From Tolypothrix sp. FACHB-123 (GTDB lineage Bacteria; Cyanobacteriota; Cyanobacteriia; Cyanobacteriales; Nostocaceae): 63,684 bases of DNA. The stretch is from positions 1 through 63,684 of the forward strand of contig NZ_JACJRE010000045.1 of assembly GCF_014697075.1 (NCBI RefSeq). The letters run 5' to 3'. This document shows, piece after piece, positions 45,977 through 56,600 of the stretch; positions within the stretch are counted from its first letter, which is position 1, and every line of letters begins with the position of its first letter. The notes below the pieces were generated by a model. It worked only from the letters and a program-made list of their open reading frames with translations. It was not told the origin of the DNA and searched no databases. Both the position numbers and the translations under genes were made by a program.

Positions 45977-47238
45977 TGACTTTTACTTCTACCAAAACTC
46001 TAGCCGATTTAGTTCGCGCTGACTTCCCGATTTTGCATCAGGAAGTCAACGGTAAACCCTTAGTTTACCTAGATAATGCGGCTACTTCCCAAAAACCTCT
46101 CCAGGTGTTAAATACCCTGCGAGATTATTACGAAAAGTATAATGCTAACGTCCATCGGGGCGCGCATATTCTCAGCGCTCAAGCTACTGATGCTTATGAA
46201 GGTGCTAGAGATAAAGTTGCCAAATTTATTAATGCTACATCGCGTCAAGAAATTGTCTACACCCGCAACGCGAGTGAGGCGATTAACTTGGTGGCTTATA
46301 GCTGGGGAATGAATAATTTGCAGCCAGGAGATGAAATTATTCTGTCAGTGATGGAACACCACAGTAATATAGTTCCTTGGCAATTTGTAGCCCAAAAAAC
46401 GGGTGCGGTACTCAAATTTGTTGAACTGACTCCAGAACAAACTTTTGATTTTGAACAGTTCAAAACACTAATTTCTGCTAAAACTAAATTAGTGTCAGTA
46501 GTTCATGTTTCTAACACCTTGGGTTGTATAAATCCAGTGAAAGAAATAGCTGCGATCGCTCACAGATACGGTGCGAAATTCTTAATGGATGCTTGTCAAA
46601 GTGTCCCTCATATGCATATTGATGTACAGGATATTGACTGTGATTGGTTAGTCGCCTCCGGTCATAAAATGTGCGCCCCAACTGGGATAGGCTTTTTGTA
46701 TGGCAAATTAGAACTGTTAGAATCTATGCCACCATTTTTTGGTGGTGGTGAGATGATTGCTGAGGTATATTTAGACCATTCCACCTATGCGGAATTACCC
46801 CATAAATTTGAAGCGGGTACGCCAGCAATTGGGGAAGCGATCGCTCTTGGTGCAGCAATCGATTATCTTACTAGTATAGGTATGGATAAAATCCATGCTT
46901 ATGAAGCCGAATTAACAGCTTATTTGTTCCAACAATTAGCGCAAATTCCCCAAATTCAAATTTACGGGCCGAAACCGAATGCTAAAGGTGAAGGTAGAGC
47001 CGCTTTAGCCTCATTTACCGTAACAGATATTCACGCCAATGATTTATCTACATTATTAGATCAAGAAGGCGTTGCTATTCGTTCTGGACATCACTGTACT
47101 CAACCATTACACCGTTACTTAAATGTGGCGGGAACTGCAAGAGCAAGTTTATATTTCTACAATACCCGTGAGGAAATTGATATTTTTATCAAGGCTTTGA
47201 AGGAGACTATTGACTTTTTTGCCGGAATATTTGCTTAA
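45976..47238 (+). CDS. sufS: Cysteine desulfurase SufS
   Basis: A 420-residue PLP-dependent desulfurase of group II. The PLP lysine lies in [17 protein letters not shown], the active-site cysteine in [11 protein letters not shown], and [16 protein letters not shown] opens the fold. It supplies persulfide sulfur, normally through SufE, which is not in this window. Last gene of the operon and followed by a bidirectional terminator. Confidence 0.97.
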   Translation: MTFTSTKTLADLVRADFPILHQEVNGKPLVYLDNAATSQKPLQVLNTLRDYYEKYNANVHRGAHILSAQATDAYEGARDKVAKFINATSRQEIVYTRNASEAINLVAYSWGMNNLQPGDEIILSVMEHHSNIVPWQFVAQKTGAVLKFVELTPEQTFDFEQFKTLISAKTKLVSVVHVSNTLGCINPVKEIAAIAHRYGAKFLMDACQSVPHMHIDVQDIDCDWLVASGHKMCAPTGIGFLYGKLELLESMPPFFGGGEMIAEVYLDHSTYAELPHKFEAGTPAIGEAIALGAAIDYLTSIGMDKIHAYEAELTAYLFQQLAQIPQIQIYGPKPNAKGEGRAALASFTVTDIHANDLSTLLDQEGVAIRSGHHCTQPLHRYLNVAGTARASLYFYNTREEIDIFIKALKETIDFFAGIFA

Positions 47239-47243
47239 TTTTA

Positions 47244-47266
47244 GGTGGGTATAACCCACCTTTTTT
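47244..47266. terminator. Bidirectional terminator between sufS and a hypothetical gene
   Basis: GGTGGGT-ATA-ACCCACC followed by TTTTTT, six bases after the sufS stop. A-rich sequence on its left gives a weak U tract for the minus strand. Confidence 0.88.
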
Positions 47267-47278
47267 AATCTGCAAATT

Positions 47279-47575
47279 TTAAACTTTTTCTAACTGTTCA
47301 ACCTCTGCACCTGCAATTAAATTCTTCAGATAGTCGCGGGTTTCAGCGAAGGTTAAATACAAAAAATTGTTGTACTGAACCAGAATTTCGTATTGATCGA
47401 GAATAACTTGGTTGGCATCTTCACGCCAACTCAGACCGTAAATTAATCCTAAATTACAAGCCTTGCTTCCCAACTCCCCGATTTCTAAGAGTATCTCTTT
47501 ATATTCCGGTTTGAGTTTCCCTGTTTTAATCATTTCATCAAGTAGGGCTTGATATTCAGTATTGGCTGCACTCAT
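47279..47575 (-). CDS. Small conserved hypothetical protein
   Basis: A 98-residue predicted soluble protein (MSAANTEYQALLDEMIKTGK start). Mostly helical with aromatic residues (FLYLTFAETRDYLKNL). I do not recognise a family. The ATG at 47575 is preferred to an upstream in-frame TTG/ATG in poor context. Convergent with the suf operon. Confidence 0.6.
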   Translation of the reverse strand: MSAANTEYQALLDEMIKTGKLKPEYKEILLEIGELGSKACNLGLIYGLSWREDANQVILDQYEILVQYNNFLYLTFAETRDYLKNLIAGAEVEQLEKV

Positions 47576-48412
47576 AAGTCGTATAAAATTTAGCAACAAG
47601 CACCTGTAATTATAACCGCTAAAAATTAAAAGTATTGAAATTGAGACATAGCCTATTTGCGCACGCGATTATGCGCCGCTCCTGAATTTGTGTGTTGCCA
47701 AAAGTCTACTATATAAAAATTAATGTTTAGTGCAGCTGCTACCAAGTTGCAATAAAATGTAGTATCTGTCATTGCAACCAAGATTGCCACACAACGCTTG
47801 CAACAGGCTCCGTGAAGAGAAGCAATCTCATTAATTTAAAGCTACTACAACAGACTGCAATTTAGTATGATTTTGGTAGTTTATCTATAAGCTTATCTTA
47901 TAAGTCATTCTTCATAACTACTTTTTGTAAATTTTCCAAAAAACAGTATTACACACTACTATTTTTCAGTAATCACAAAAGTTTTTGGTTTACTGACTAT
48001 ATCTTAAGTTTTTTTAGCTCCCTCTACTTAATAATGCTGACGTAATAACCGAAGATTCTGCCAAATTGGCATGACAAATTTACTATTAGCGCTTTTAATC
48101 TTAAATATCAAATTGGCATTATATAAATAAGGAATAAATAGACAATTTAAACAATTCAAGTTTTATTCCAAGTTGAGTGAAATAATTTTACGAATAGATA
48201 GCTAGAGTTATGAGAAGTAAAAATCATGTAACTCTGCTTATCAATAATTTCATAATTATATAGCCAAGAAATTCTGAACACAGCAACACTACCAACTTTA
48301 TCAGCTTTTAATTTTTTATCAAAATTAAAAAATTGGGTGATCTACTACTCAGGTAATGAGTCTTAATTAAGAATTTTATCACTGTACTGTTTGATGATTA
48401 AGATTATACCCA
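47576..48412. other. Intergenic region, 837 bp
   Basis: AT-rich, with no frame of meaningful length. I see no tRNA, CRISPR or riboswitch. Divergent promoters for the hypothetical gene and for the glycosyltransferase pair likely lie here. Confidence 0.5.
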
Positions 48413-49657
48413 ATGATAAATTATCAAAATGATTTTTTATTAAAAGTACCATCTGGTAATTTACAAATTTCCGATCTAACTCTAACGGATATCAGCAAAA
48501 TTGATCAACAAGTATATTTTTCTCTGATTATTCCCACATATCAAGAGCGTGACAATATCAAGAATGTAGTTAGTAGACTGAGTCAGGTATTAGATGAGTT
48601 TATACCAGGTGATTACGAACTGATTATAGTAGACGATGATAGTCCAGATGGCACTTGGGAAGTAGCAGTTTCTTTGATCCCAGAATACCCTCAGTTACGA
48701 GTAATGCGTCGTCAACATGAGCGGGGACTTTCTTCAGCTGTAATTCGTGGTTGGCAAGCAGCTAGGGGTCATATTTTAGGGGTGATTGACGGAGATTTGC
48801 AGCATCCGCCTCATGTGTTATTGCAACTTTTAGATGCAATACAACAAGGAGCAGATTTGACAGTAGCAAGTCGTCATACTGAAGGTGGTGGTGTTAGTAG
48901 TTGGAGTTTTGTTAGACGTTTTTTATCCCGAGGTGCGCAACTATTGGGATTAGTAATTCTTCCCAGTGTATTAGGTCGGGTTTCTGACCCGATGAGTGGT
49001 TATTTTATTGTGCGTCGTCAGTGCATCACAAATGTGACCCTCAATCCTGTAGGATATAAAATTTTGCTTGAGGTGATTGGACGGGGTAAAGTCAGACAAA
49101 TTTCTGAAGTTGGTTATGTATTCTCTGAACGCAAACAGGGTGAAAGCAAAGTTACTTGGAAGCAATATTTAGATTACATTCACCACTTAGTAAGATTGCG
49201 ATTCTCTACAGGGAAATTGGGGCAATTTACTCAAAGTATTGATTTTCCCATTAATCGATTTATCCGCTTTGGTTTAGTGGGGCTGATTGGGGTATTTGTA
49301 GATATGGCAATTCTATACTTACTTAGCGATCCAACAACACTAGGGTTGCCTCTAACTCGCGCTAAAATCATTGCGGGAGAAATTGCTATTATCAATAATT
49401 TTCTCTGGAATGATGCTTGGACTTTTGCAGATGTTGTTATGCAGCAGCAACAATGGAGTCAGCGTTTAAAACGGTTTTTAAAATTCAATTTTATTTGCAT
49501 GGCCGGACTAGTATTAAATGTGCTAGTTTTGAATCTTGTGTTTAATTTTATAATTCACAACCGCTATATTGCTAATTTGATTGCGATTGCTGTTGCAACT
49601 ATCTGGAATTTCTGGGTTAATTTGAAACTTAGTTGGCGAGTAACAGAAGTTAAATAA
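48413..49657 (+). CDS. Glycosyltransferase family 2 with C-terminal GtrA-like domain
   Basis: A 414-residue membrane-bound polyprenyl-phosphate sugar transferase. The GT-A domain (30-250) has IIPTYQERDNI, VDDDSPDGT and the metal site IDGDLQHPP, as in dolichol-phosphate mannose synthase. The C-terminal ~130 residues (about 285-410) have four helices of the GtrA type (FIRFGLVGLIGVFVDMAILY, NNFLWNDAWTF). It probably makes and flips undecaprenyl- or dolichyl-phosphate-linked sugar that the next gene product uses. Confidence 0.9.
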   Translation: MINYQNDFLLKVPSGNLQISDLTLTDISKIDQQVYFSLIIPTYQERDNIKNVVSRLSQVLDEFIPGDYELIIVDDDSPDGTWEVAVSLIPEYPQLRVMRRQHERGLSSAVIRGWQAARGHILGVIDGDLQHPPHVLLQLLDAIQQGADLTVASRHTEGGGVSSWSFVRRFLSRGAQLLGLVILPSVLGRVSDPMSGYFIVRRQCITNVTLNPVGYKILLEVIGRGKVRQISEVGYVFSERKQGESKVTWKQYLDYIHHLVRLRFSTGKLGQFTQSIDFPINRFIRFGLVGLIGVFVDMAILYLLSDPTTLGLPLTRAKIIAGEIAIINNFLWNDAWTFADVVMQQQQWSQRLKRFLKFNFICMAGLVLNVLVLNLVFNFIIHNRYIANLIAIAVATIWNFWVNLKLSWRVTEVK

Positions 49658-49726
49658 AGATTTTTATACCAGAACTATGCTGATCTAGGTGCATCCCTAA
49701 TCAAACTCTACAAAATATATTTTCTT

Positions 49727-51376
49727 TTGAAAAAGCAATCACGTCATTTGGATCAGATTTGTCTCATGCAATTTAATAAACTTTTATGCTTGCTTATTAA
49801 TGGCAAATATATCAAACGTCCGCATATTATACTTGGCATTTTGATGCTAATTGGTCTGTTACTACGTCTGCCAAGCCTAAAATGGGGTCTATGGCGGGAT
49901 GAAGGTTCGACTTATTTCGATGCAATGCCAATAGATTTACATGAAGTAATTAATACTGTCATCTATAGCGAACTAAATCCACCTGGTTTTTACATAATTA
50001 TGCACCAATGGATGCAGTGGTTTGGTAGCGATGAAGTAATTTTAAAGATACCTGCATTGATTGTTAGTGTTTTACTAATTCCTGCGACTTATAAACTAGG
50101 TTCTCTAATAAGTTCACCTCTAGTAGGAATTGTAACTGCGGCTATAACTACTGTTGCGCCAGAGGCTATATATTATTCTCAAGAGGCTCGTCCATACGCT
50201 TTAGCAGCTTTATTATCTTGTTTAGTAATATTTTTATACTGCAAAGTCATCGATAGTAAAAAACAAATATGGTATTTATTAGGTTTTGTAATTTGTGCAG
50301 ATTTACTACTTTATGTACAGTATACAGGTTTGATTTTGCTGACTAGCCTTGCGATCATTACTCTTTACTTGCAATGGCGTAGTATGGCAAATATTCGTCT
50401 AATGCATTTTTTTGTAGCTTACTTAATCATTTTTTTGCTATTTACACCGTGGTTGCAAGTTTTTTTTACACATCTACATACTGGTCTTCCTTGGGTTACT
50501 AAAGAATCTTGGTTAATGCGACCTAAACTCTTATATGAAAATTTTCTTTATACTTTACCTGTAACTGGAGGAAAAAAAGTCTTAGTAGCCCTGAGTGTGT
50601 TAGCTTTAATTTTTCAATTGAGTCCGGTTTTTTCTTATAGTCAAAAATTTATTCACCAATGGAAATTAAAGTTAAAAACATCTACATTCATATTGAGTTT
50701 CAGCGTCTTACTATCAGCTATTATGCTAGCTGCACTTTCCCATCAAGGACGCTATATGTTTCCTTTTACGCCTCTTGCTTGGGTAGTCTATAGTAACTTT
50801 GTGATTAATCTTTTCAAGCGCATAGATAACTACTGGAGTAGAGAATTTAATCGTTTTATCAAGCAGATAATTGTTGTCTTGGTTATTTTTTCAATCGTTT
50901 TACCCAATGCAAAATACGCTATATCTTTAGGGAATACCGATAAATCGGGAATACGATCGCTAGCCGCTGATGTTCAGAAAAAGCATCAAGAAAAGACTAT
51001 CTACCTGATTAGCCCTGACTTGTTAGGCCCTACATTTGGTTATTATTTTGCACAGAACCCAGTTAAGTTTTATGGTGTTGGGCGATGGAATAGACCAGAA
51101 ATATTCAGCCCTCAAGGCTATGCAGAAGTATGGGAAAGCTCAACATTAATATCAGATATAAAACAGGGTATCCAAGGTGAGATTGACAATGGTTATAGAC
51201 AATTAGTTCTTATTCAAGATATGGGCGTTACAAGTGATGCAGGAAAAATGAAATATAGCCGAGTTAATGAAGCTTTGGCAATGTTAAAGCAAAAATATTC
51301 TTTACTAGAAAAAACTGATTATCCTGGTACCCATGAATCTATAACTGTTTATAAGTTCACACTAATAAAAAACTAA
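49727..51376 (+). CDS. Glycosyltransferase family 39 / ArnT-like membrane mannosyltransferase
   Basis: A 549-residue protein with about ten or more membrane helices. The first external loop has GLWRDEGSTYFDA (catalytic Asp-Glu pair) and the second SQEARPYALAAL, both typical of GT39/PMT and ArnT-type C transferases using lipid-linked sugars. Start TTG (KKQSRHLDQI); an ATG 13 codons on is an alternative. Lies 69 bp behind the GT2-GtrA gene, which could supply its donor. Acceptor unknown: protein or lipid. Confidence 0.85.
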   Translation: MKKQSRHLDQICLMQFNKLLCLLINGKYIKRPHIILGILMLIGLLLRLPSLKWGLWRDEGSTYFDAMPIDLHEVINTVIYSELNPPGFYIIMHQWMQWFGSDEVILKIPALIVSVLLIPATYKLGSLISSPLVGIVTAAITTVAPEAIYYSQEARPYALAALLSCLVIFLYCKVIDSKKQIWYLLGFVICADLLLYVQYTGLILLTSLAIITLYLQWRSMANIRLMHFFVAYLIIFLLFTPWLQVFFTHLHTGLPWVTKESWLMRPKLLYENFLYTLPVTGGKKVLVALSVLALIFQLSPVFSYSQKFIHQWKLKLKTSTFILSFSVLLSAIMLAALSHQGRYMFPFTPLAWVVYSNFVINLFKRIDNYWSREFNRFIKQIIVVLVIFSIVLPNAKYAISLGNTDKSGIRSLAADVQKKHQEKTIYLISPDLLGPTFGYYFAQNPVKFYGVGRWNRPEIFSPQGYAEVWESSTLISDIKQGIQGEIDNGYRQLVLIQDMGVTSDAGKMKYSRVNEALAMLKQKYSLLEKTDYPGTHESITVYKFTLIKN

Positions 51377-51607
51377 TAAAGAGAAAAATTTTTTGCTGTT
51401 TTTTCAGGGGAATATACAATGTCCGCCACGAATGGAACGAAGCGAAATCAATGGTAAAGGGGTAAAGGTTGGGATTGCTTCGCTCCCTACCATGCAGAAA
51501 CCCTCTTGTTTGCCAAAGACAGTGTAACTCTTTTGGCGCTTAATAAAGCTATGCCTTACCCCTACGGGGAAGCAAGCTATGCACAACGTCTCTTAGCTTA
51601 ATCAAGA
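51377..51607. other. Intergenic region with dispersed repeats
   Basis: Contains purine-rich AATGGAACGAAGCGAAATC and GCTTCGCTCCCTACC copies and CCCCTACGGGG, all fragments of repeats scattered in Nostoc-type genomes. No gene. Confidence 0.5.
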
Positions 51608-52237
51608 CTATTGCAATGTCCATGCAGCTTGAAAAAAGTCACGCTCGCAGAACATGGCGTAACGATAGGTAGATTGTACCAACGGTGTAGCACTGGCGTA
51701 ATTATCAACTAAAGTTTCTAATTGTTGTGCTAAAGGTTGAAATTCTGCGCTGCTGTAAGTTTGAATCCAGTTTGTATATGCATGGTTAGGAATACCATTT
51801 ACAGCTAACTGTTCTCCCAAAAAAGCATACAGGCGCATACATGGAGACATCGCCGCCGCTGTTAATCCCACATTTCCACCCCAAGCTGTGGCTAATAAAA
51901 AGTCAGTGTAGCGGCGGGTAGCTGCGCCTGGTTCTACAGCCTGTAAGTTAACTCCCCATTGCGCAGCATAGCTTTCATGCAGCTTGAGTTCTTGCAACAC
52001 GCCATCAGCTAGGGCGTGAAATGTGGTGAATCCCTGCCAATCTGGTGCTTTAGCGGCGGCGACACTGTAAGCACGGGCAAAAGCTTCTAAGAAAAAAGCA
52101 TCTTGTCCGACATAATAAGCAAATTTTTCTGCCGCTAGACTACCATCAGCTATGCCTTGCACAAAAGGATGCTCTAGACAAGCTAAGGCTAAATCTTGAT
52201 TAACTGTCCATAATTCAAGGGATAGGGCATTGGGCAT
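51608..52237 (-). CDS. tenA: TenA family protein (thiaminase II / aminopyrimidine aminohydrolase-like)
   Basis: A 209-residue all-helical TenA. It carries the conserved GQDAFFLEAF (Asp), AMSPCMRLY (catalytic Cys), and the closing CERDFFQAAW (Glu). Such enzymes recycle thiamine breakdown products, hydrolysing aminopyrimidines for the thiamine pathway. The start codon lies within a heptamer repeat (ATGCCCAATGCCC), so the first three residues come from the repeat. No TPP riboswitch is visible. Downstream of the pentapeptide protein on the same strand, 79 bp apart. Confidence 0.9.
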   Translation of the reverse strand: MPNALSLELWTVNQDLALACLEHPFVQGIADGSLAAEKFAYYVGQDAFFLEAFARAYSVAAAKAPDWQGFTTFHALADGVLQELKLHESYAAQWGVNLQAVEPGAATRRYTDFLLATAWGGNVGLTAAAMSPCMRLYAFLGEQLAVNGIPNHAYTNWIQTYSSAEFQPLAQQLETLVDNYASATPLVQSTYRYAMFCERDFFQAAWTLQ

Positions 52238-52258
52238 GGGGCATTGGGCATGGGGCAA
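52225..52258. repeat. Heptamer repeat (GGGCATT/GGGCATG) at the tenA start
   Basis: About four inverse copies of the ATGCCCA unit. One provides the tenA start codon. The dispersed TTTTGAATTTTGAATTTTGA motif follows at 52283-52303. Confidence 0.85.
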
Positions 52259-52316
52259 GTCAAATATAATTCTTAATTCTTAATTTTGAATTTTGAATTT
52301 TGAATTGTTTGTCTCC

Positions 52317-53087
52317 CTAGAAGGGAAAGAACTGTAACAATACAGAACCAAGGCTACCTAAGAAGTCAAAAAAGCTTGGTTTGCCAACATTTACTTTACC
52401 ATCTGGGGGTGTTTGTAATTCTTTGATAAATGCTTGGGCTGTTTGGATACCAGGAGCGTTTTTTTGCTCTGTAAAGAGTTTGGCGGCAATCTCCGCATCT
52501 TTGAATGCGCCTTGTCTATCTAATATTTGGTAACGGGCAACACCACGGGCTAGGTAAGCTTCACCGTAGCCGGTTTTGGTGGCGATCGCTTGATTAAAAT
52601 AATCAATAGCTTGTTGTGTATTGCCTCTTTGGGCTTCTGCTATCCCCCAAGCATAAAATTCTTCTGGGGTGGCAATTTGTGTGGGTATGCCAATTGCACC
52701 CTGTAAATAAGTACTATTGAGATTGACGCCAGTTAATTCTGCATTAACTAGATAGGAGTTTCTGAAGTCTGCACTTGCTAAATTTGCGCCTGCAAGTCTG
52801 GCGGCGCTGAGGTTCGCTCCAAATAAACTCGCACCGGCTAAGTTTGCACCGCGCAAATCAGCACCAGTTAAGTTTGCACGGCTGAGGTTTGCACCGGCAA
52901 GATTAGCTCCGCTTAAATTCGCTCCCGTTAAGTCAGTCAAAACTAAACCTGCACCTATCAAGTCACAGTTTTGACACTGTTTGGTCGATAATAATTGTCT
53001 AATATGTTCGGAATTCGCTGCTTCGACTCTCGTTGTCAAGCTAATTATTGTTAAAAATACGGTTGTGGCTAAAACTTGGCTTTTCAT
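52317..53087 (-). CDS. Secreted pentapeptide-repeat and TPR protein
   Basis: A 256-residue exported protein. Signal peptide MKSQVLATTVFLTIISLTTR ending near VEAANS. Residues about 45-130 are pentapeptide repeats A(N/D)LxG (e.g. GANLSGANLAGANLSRANL), forming a right-handed beta helix. Residues 145-225 look like two TPR units (AQRGNTQQAIDYFNQAIATK). Two cysteines CQNCDL precede the repeats. Function unknown; lumenal or periplasmic. ATG at 53087. Confidence 0.85.
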   Translation of the reverse strand: MKSQVLATTVFLTIISLTTRVEAANSEHIRQLLSTKQCQNCDLIGAGLVLTDLTGANLSGANLAGANLSRANLTGADLRGANLAGASLFGANLSAARLAGANLASADFRNSYLVNAELTGVNLNSTYLQGAIGIPTQIATPEEFYAWGIAEAQRGNTQQAIDYFNQAIATKTGYGEAYLARGVARYQILDRQGAFKDAEIAAKLFTEQKNAPGIQTAQAFIKELQTPPDGKVNVGKPSFFDFLGSLGSVLLQFFPF

Positions 53088-53191
53088 ACTCTTTGCCGCC
53101 ATATCGATGACTGAGTTCTCAACTTTCGCTGAGATATATTTATACTTCAGCCTATGATATGAACAATCTTAGCGAGTCGCCACAATTAGTA

Positions 53192-53341
53192 TTAAAGATT
53201 ACTTAGAGTTTGAGTATAAATAAAGGCTTGTTTAGGATTTAAGTTAATATTGCCAGTTTGTTTAGGATTGGACAAACTCAATCCTGTAAATAAACTAAGG
53301 CTGAGTGTCAAACCAACCGCTAGTAATAATTTTTCGAGCAT
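53192..53341 (-). CDS. Small secreted peptide, 49 residues
   Basis: MLEKLLLAVGLTLSLSLFTG is a strong signal-peptide-like segment; the rest (SNPKQTGNINLNPKQAF) has a repeated NPKQ pattern. GGAG lies about eight bases upstream of the ATG. Unrecognised. Its size means it is easily missed by gene callers. Confidence 0.45.
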   Translation of the reverse strand: MLEKLLLAVGLTLSLSLFTGLSLSNPKQTGNINLNPKQAFIYTQTLSNL

Positions 53342-53489
53342 AATAGTTACTCCACATAGTTGCCAAGAAATCACTGAAGATGAGGTTGATCGTAAGTATT
53401 ATTTATTTTTCGGCAACGCTAAGTGATAACCGCTGCTATTTACTGTGATATAAGTCCGATAGGGTTGTGATTGCGATCGCCATTTTAGG

Positions 53490-53640
53490 GGCTAGGGCGT
53501 GTCTTCAAACCCCAAAAGCCTTCAGGCTGGAAGCCTGGGGCTATCGTTACAAAGCCCACCTTCGTGGGCTAAAGAATTCAGCCTACGAAGGTGGGCTTCG
53601 TGTGATTAGCCCCACCCTTGAGGGTGAGGGCGTTAATGTG
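53490..53640. repeat. REP/BIME-like palindrome cluster
   Basis: Three palindromic units in sequence: AGCCTTCAGGCTGGAAGCCT, AGCCCACCTTCGTGGGCT, and the inverse CGAAGGTGGGCTTCG, plus ACCCTTGAGGGT. Such units are moved by REP-associated Y1 transposases, none of which is present here. They overlap no gene. Confidence 0.65.
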
Positions 53641-53655
53641 CAGCCTTACGTGGTA

Positions 53656-56600
53656 TTAGCTGAGGAAGTTTAAACCACCTGTAGCGGCGATGACACCAGC
53701 GATCGCACTTGCAACTAGTGAAGTCAAAGCTGTACCAAATAGCCACCATGCAGCAGTTGCAACGCTTTTCTTGGTTTCTTCCACTTGCTTTTTGGCTTGG
53801 TGTTGGATGGCTTTGATGCGTTTTTGCGTTTCTTGTTGAATGCGTTCGGCGCGGTGTAATACGCTATCTCGTGCAGCTTCTACGCGATCGATAATTCTGT
53901 TAGCATCTTCCTCAGATATATCGCTGCGCGAACTGATTAACGCTACTAGGGTATCGCGATCGAAGTTGCTGAGGCGATCGCGTAAGGCTTCAAATCCAGC
54001 TTGGGGATCGTCAAACAATTTCGCAAAGTCTTGCTGGATGTTTTCGTAGTTCAATTCTGGACGATCTAAGGAGTTGAGATAGTCGCGAATTCGGCTAGTG
54101 GAGTTATCTAGCACTGATTGGACTTTTTGCTGAATCTGTTGATATTGCTGACTCAAGGAGTCGCGCACAGACTCGATTTGATCCATGATGCGGTTAGCTT
54201 CTTCTTCGGAGATGTCTTCCCGTTGGGAGAGTAAGCTGACAATTGTGGAACGATCGAATTTGGATAAGCGATCGCTTAAGTTACCAATTCCCAATCTTGG
54301 ATCTTGCAGCAGTAATTGTAAATCGCGCTTGATACCTTCAGGGTTGAGTTCTTCTTTATTGGTATGACGCAGGTAATTTTCTAAAGTCTTACCAAAGTCT
54401 ACAACTTTTTGGGTAGTGCGCTTTGCTAAACGTTGCGGTGCGTTGACAATATTATTAATCGCTGTTTGGAATTGATCGATAGTACGATTAATTTGTTCTT
54501 CGCTGAGGTTTCCGCGTTGGCTGAGGAGTTGTACCAAGGTATCGCGATCGAATTGCGATAGGCGTTCTCTTAAAGCTACAGCACCTTCTTGCGGATCTGC
54601 GAGTAGAGTTTCTAAATCACGGCGAATACCTTCGGGGTTGAGTTCTTCTAAATTGGTATTGCGGAGATATTCAGCAATTTTAGCGCTAGTTTGTTCGTAT
54701 TGTTCCTTGGCTTTACCTGCTAAGGCTTGCGGTGCTTGTAAGATGTTATCTCTAACTTCTTCTAAGCGATCGATAGTTTGATTAATCTGCTCTTCGCTCA
54801 AATCTTGACGCTGAGATAGCAGTTGTACCAAAGTATCGCGATCGAATTGCGATAAGCGTTCTCTTAAGGCAGAAATTCCCGCTTGTGGGTCTTCAAGTAA
54901 AGTTCTAAAATCGCGTTTGATACCTTCAGGATTGAGTTCATCCTTATTGGTATTACGCAGATAATCTTCTACTCGTTGACGCAGTTCAGCCGTTTTAGCT
55001 TGTGCTTGCTCTTGCAGTTCTCTCACATTATTTAAGACAGAGTCGCGAGTGCTTTCGAGTTTGTTAATAATATTATTAACTTCCTCGTCGCTCAAGTCTT
55101 GACGTTGCTGAAGCACTTGAATAAATGTCTCGCGATTCAATTGTGAGAAACGTGCTTGTAAATCTTCTAAAGCTGCTTGTGGATCTGCTAACAAGTCAGA
55201 AAAATTCTGCTGAATATTTTCTGGCGTAAGTTCTTCCTTACCTGTGGAACGCAGATAATTTTCGATTTGCGTCTGTACATCTTGCCATTGTTTTTTGGCT
55301 GTACCTTGTTGTACAGTTGCTAAAACTTCTTGGCGAATACTTTCTAGCTGCTGGACAATTTCTTTAACTCGCGCTTCGCTCAGATCGCTGCGTCTAATTA
55401 GCAAGTTTGTGAGATAGTCGGGATCGATTTCTGCTAATTCTCGGCCTGTGGTTTCTGGATCGGCTTGTGGATCGTAGATGATATCTTTAAATTCATCTTT
55501 AATTGTCAAGCGATTAAAATGCCAAGGGAAGGAATTAGAGATGTATTCCTCGACATCAGCTTTAATATTGTTGGGGTTTGATTGTGGTAAATTCTCAGAT
55601 ATTTGTTCGGTAGTTTTATCTGTGAATTTTTGTAGTTCGGTTGTAATTTTCTCAACATCAATGTCTTGAACTTTGTCTTTCAGCTTTTGCAACTGATTGG
55701 TAATCTTGTCTACATCGATATCAGAAAGATTAACTCTATCTAATAATAATGGGACAGCCGCACCTACACCATATTTTACAGCTTGCTTCAGTCCACCGTT
55801 GCTACTACCATTACCATTTCCACCACCAACTGTAACTAATTCCTGAAGGCGTTCGCCTAAGTTTTCGGATTTTAATTCTTCAGGTGTGGCAGATTTGAGA
55901 ATGTTAATTACTTGCTCTGTGGGATTTGTGCGCGATGCAGCTTGTTTCCAAGCGGCTTCTAATTGATCGGCAATTTTGTTGATATCGCCTGAAGATAAAT
56001 TTAAGCGATCGCTAATTAAATCCACAAAGGTTTGGCGATTAATATTGCGGATTGCATCGCTATTAGCAATATCCTGGAAATTGACATCTTTGAGTATCTG
56101 CTGAAATTGATTGCCAATTTCTTTGACATTTAGGTTTGGTACTTGCAGCGAATTTAAGGAACTTTGTAGCGTATTGCGAATACTATCAGCATCAAAACCT
56201 GAAGTTAATTCTCTCCGTACTGCTGCTGTGATTTCTTCAGCAGTGGAAACCATTTGTTTTTGGGCTACATTTGCACCTATACCCGCAGTTGCAGCACCAG
56301 TTAGGGTTTGCAACCCAGAAGTAAAGGTACTGGCGAGAGAACCAATTAAGGAACCGACGGTTGATGAACCTAACCAAACTACCAAAAAGAAAAAGGTAGA
56401 CCAGATAACTATACCGATAATGGCTCCAAATAAGGCACTTTGGATTAAACTTAGTTTCACTGCTAAAAAACTAGCAGCAAATATAGAAATTGTTGAGGTA
56501 ATTAATGCCCAAATGCCAATTTTAGATTCTACTTCGCGAATTTTATGCCCCAAACTTTCTGAGCCTTCGTCATCATCGTCATCATCAATATCCCACGAGG

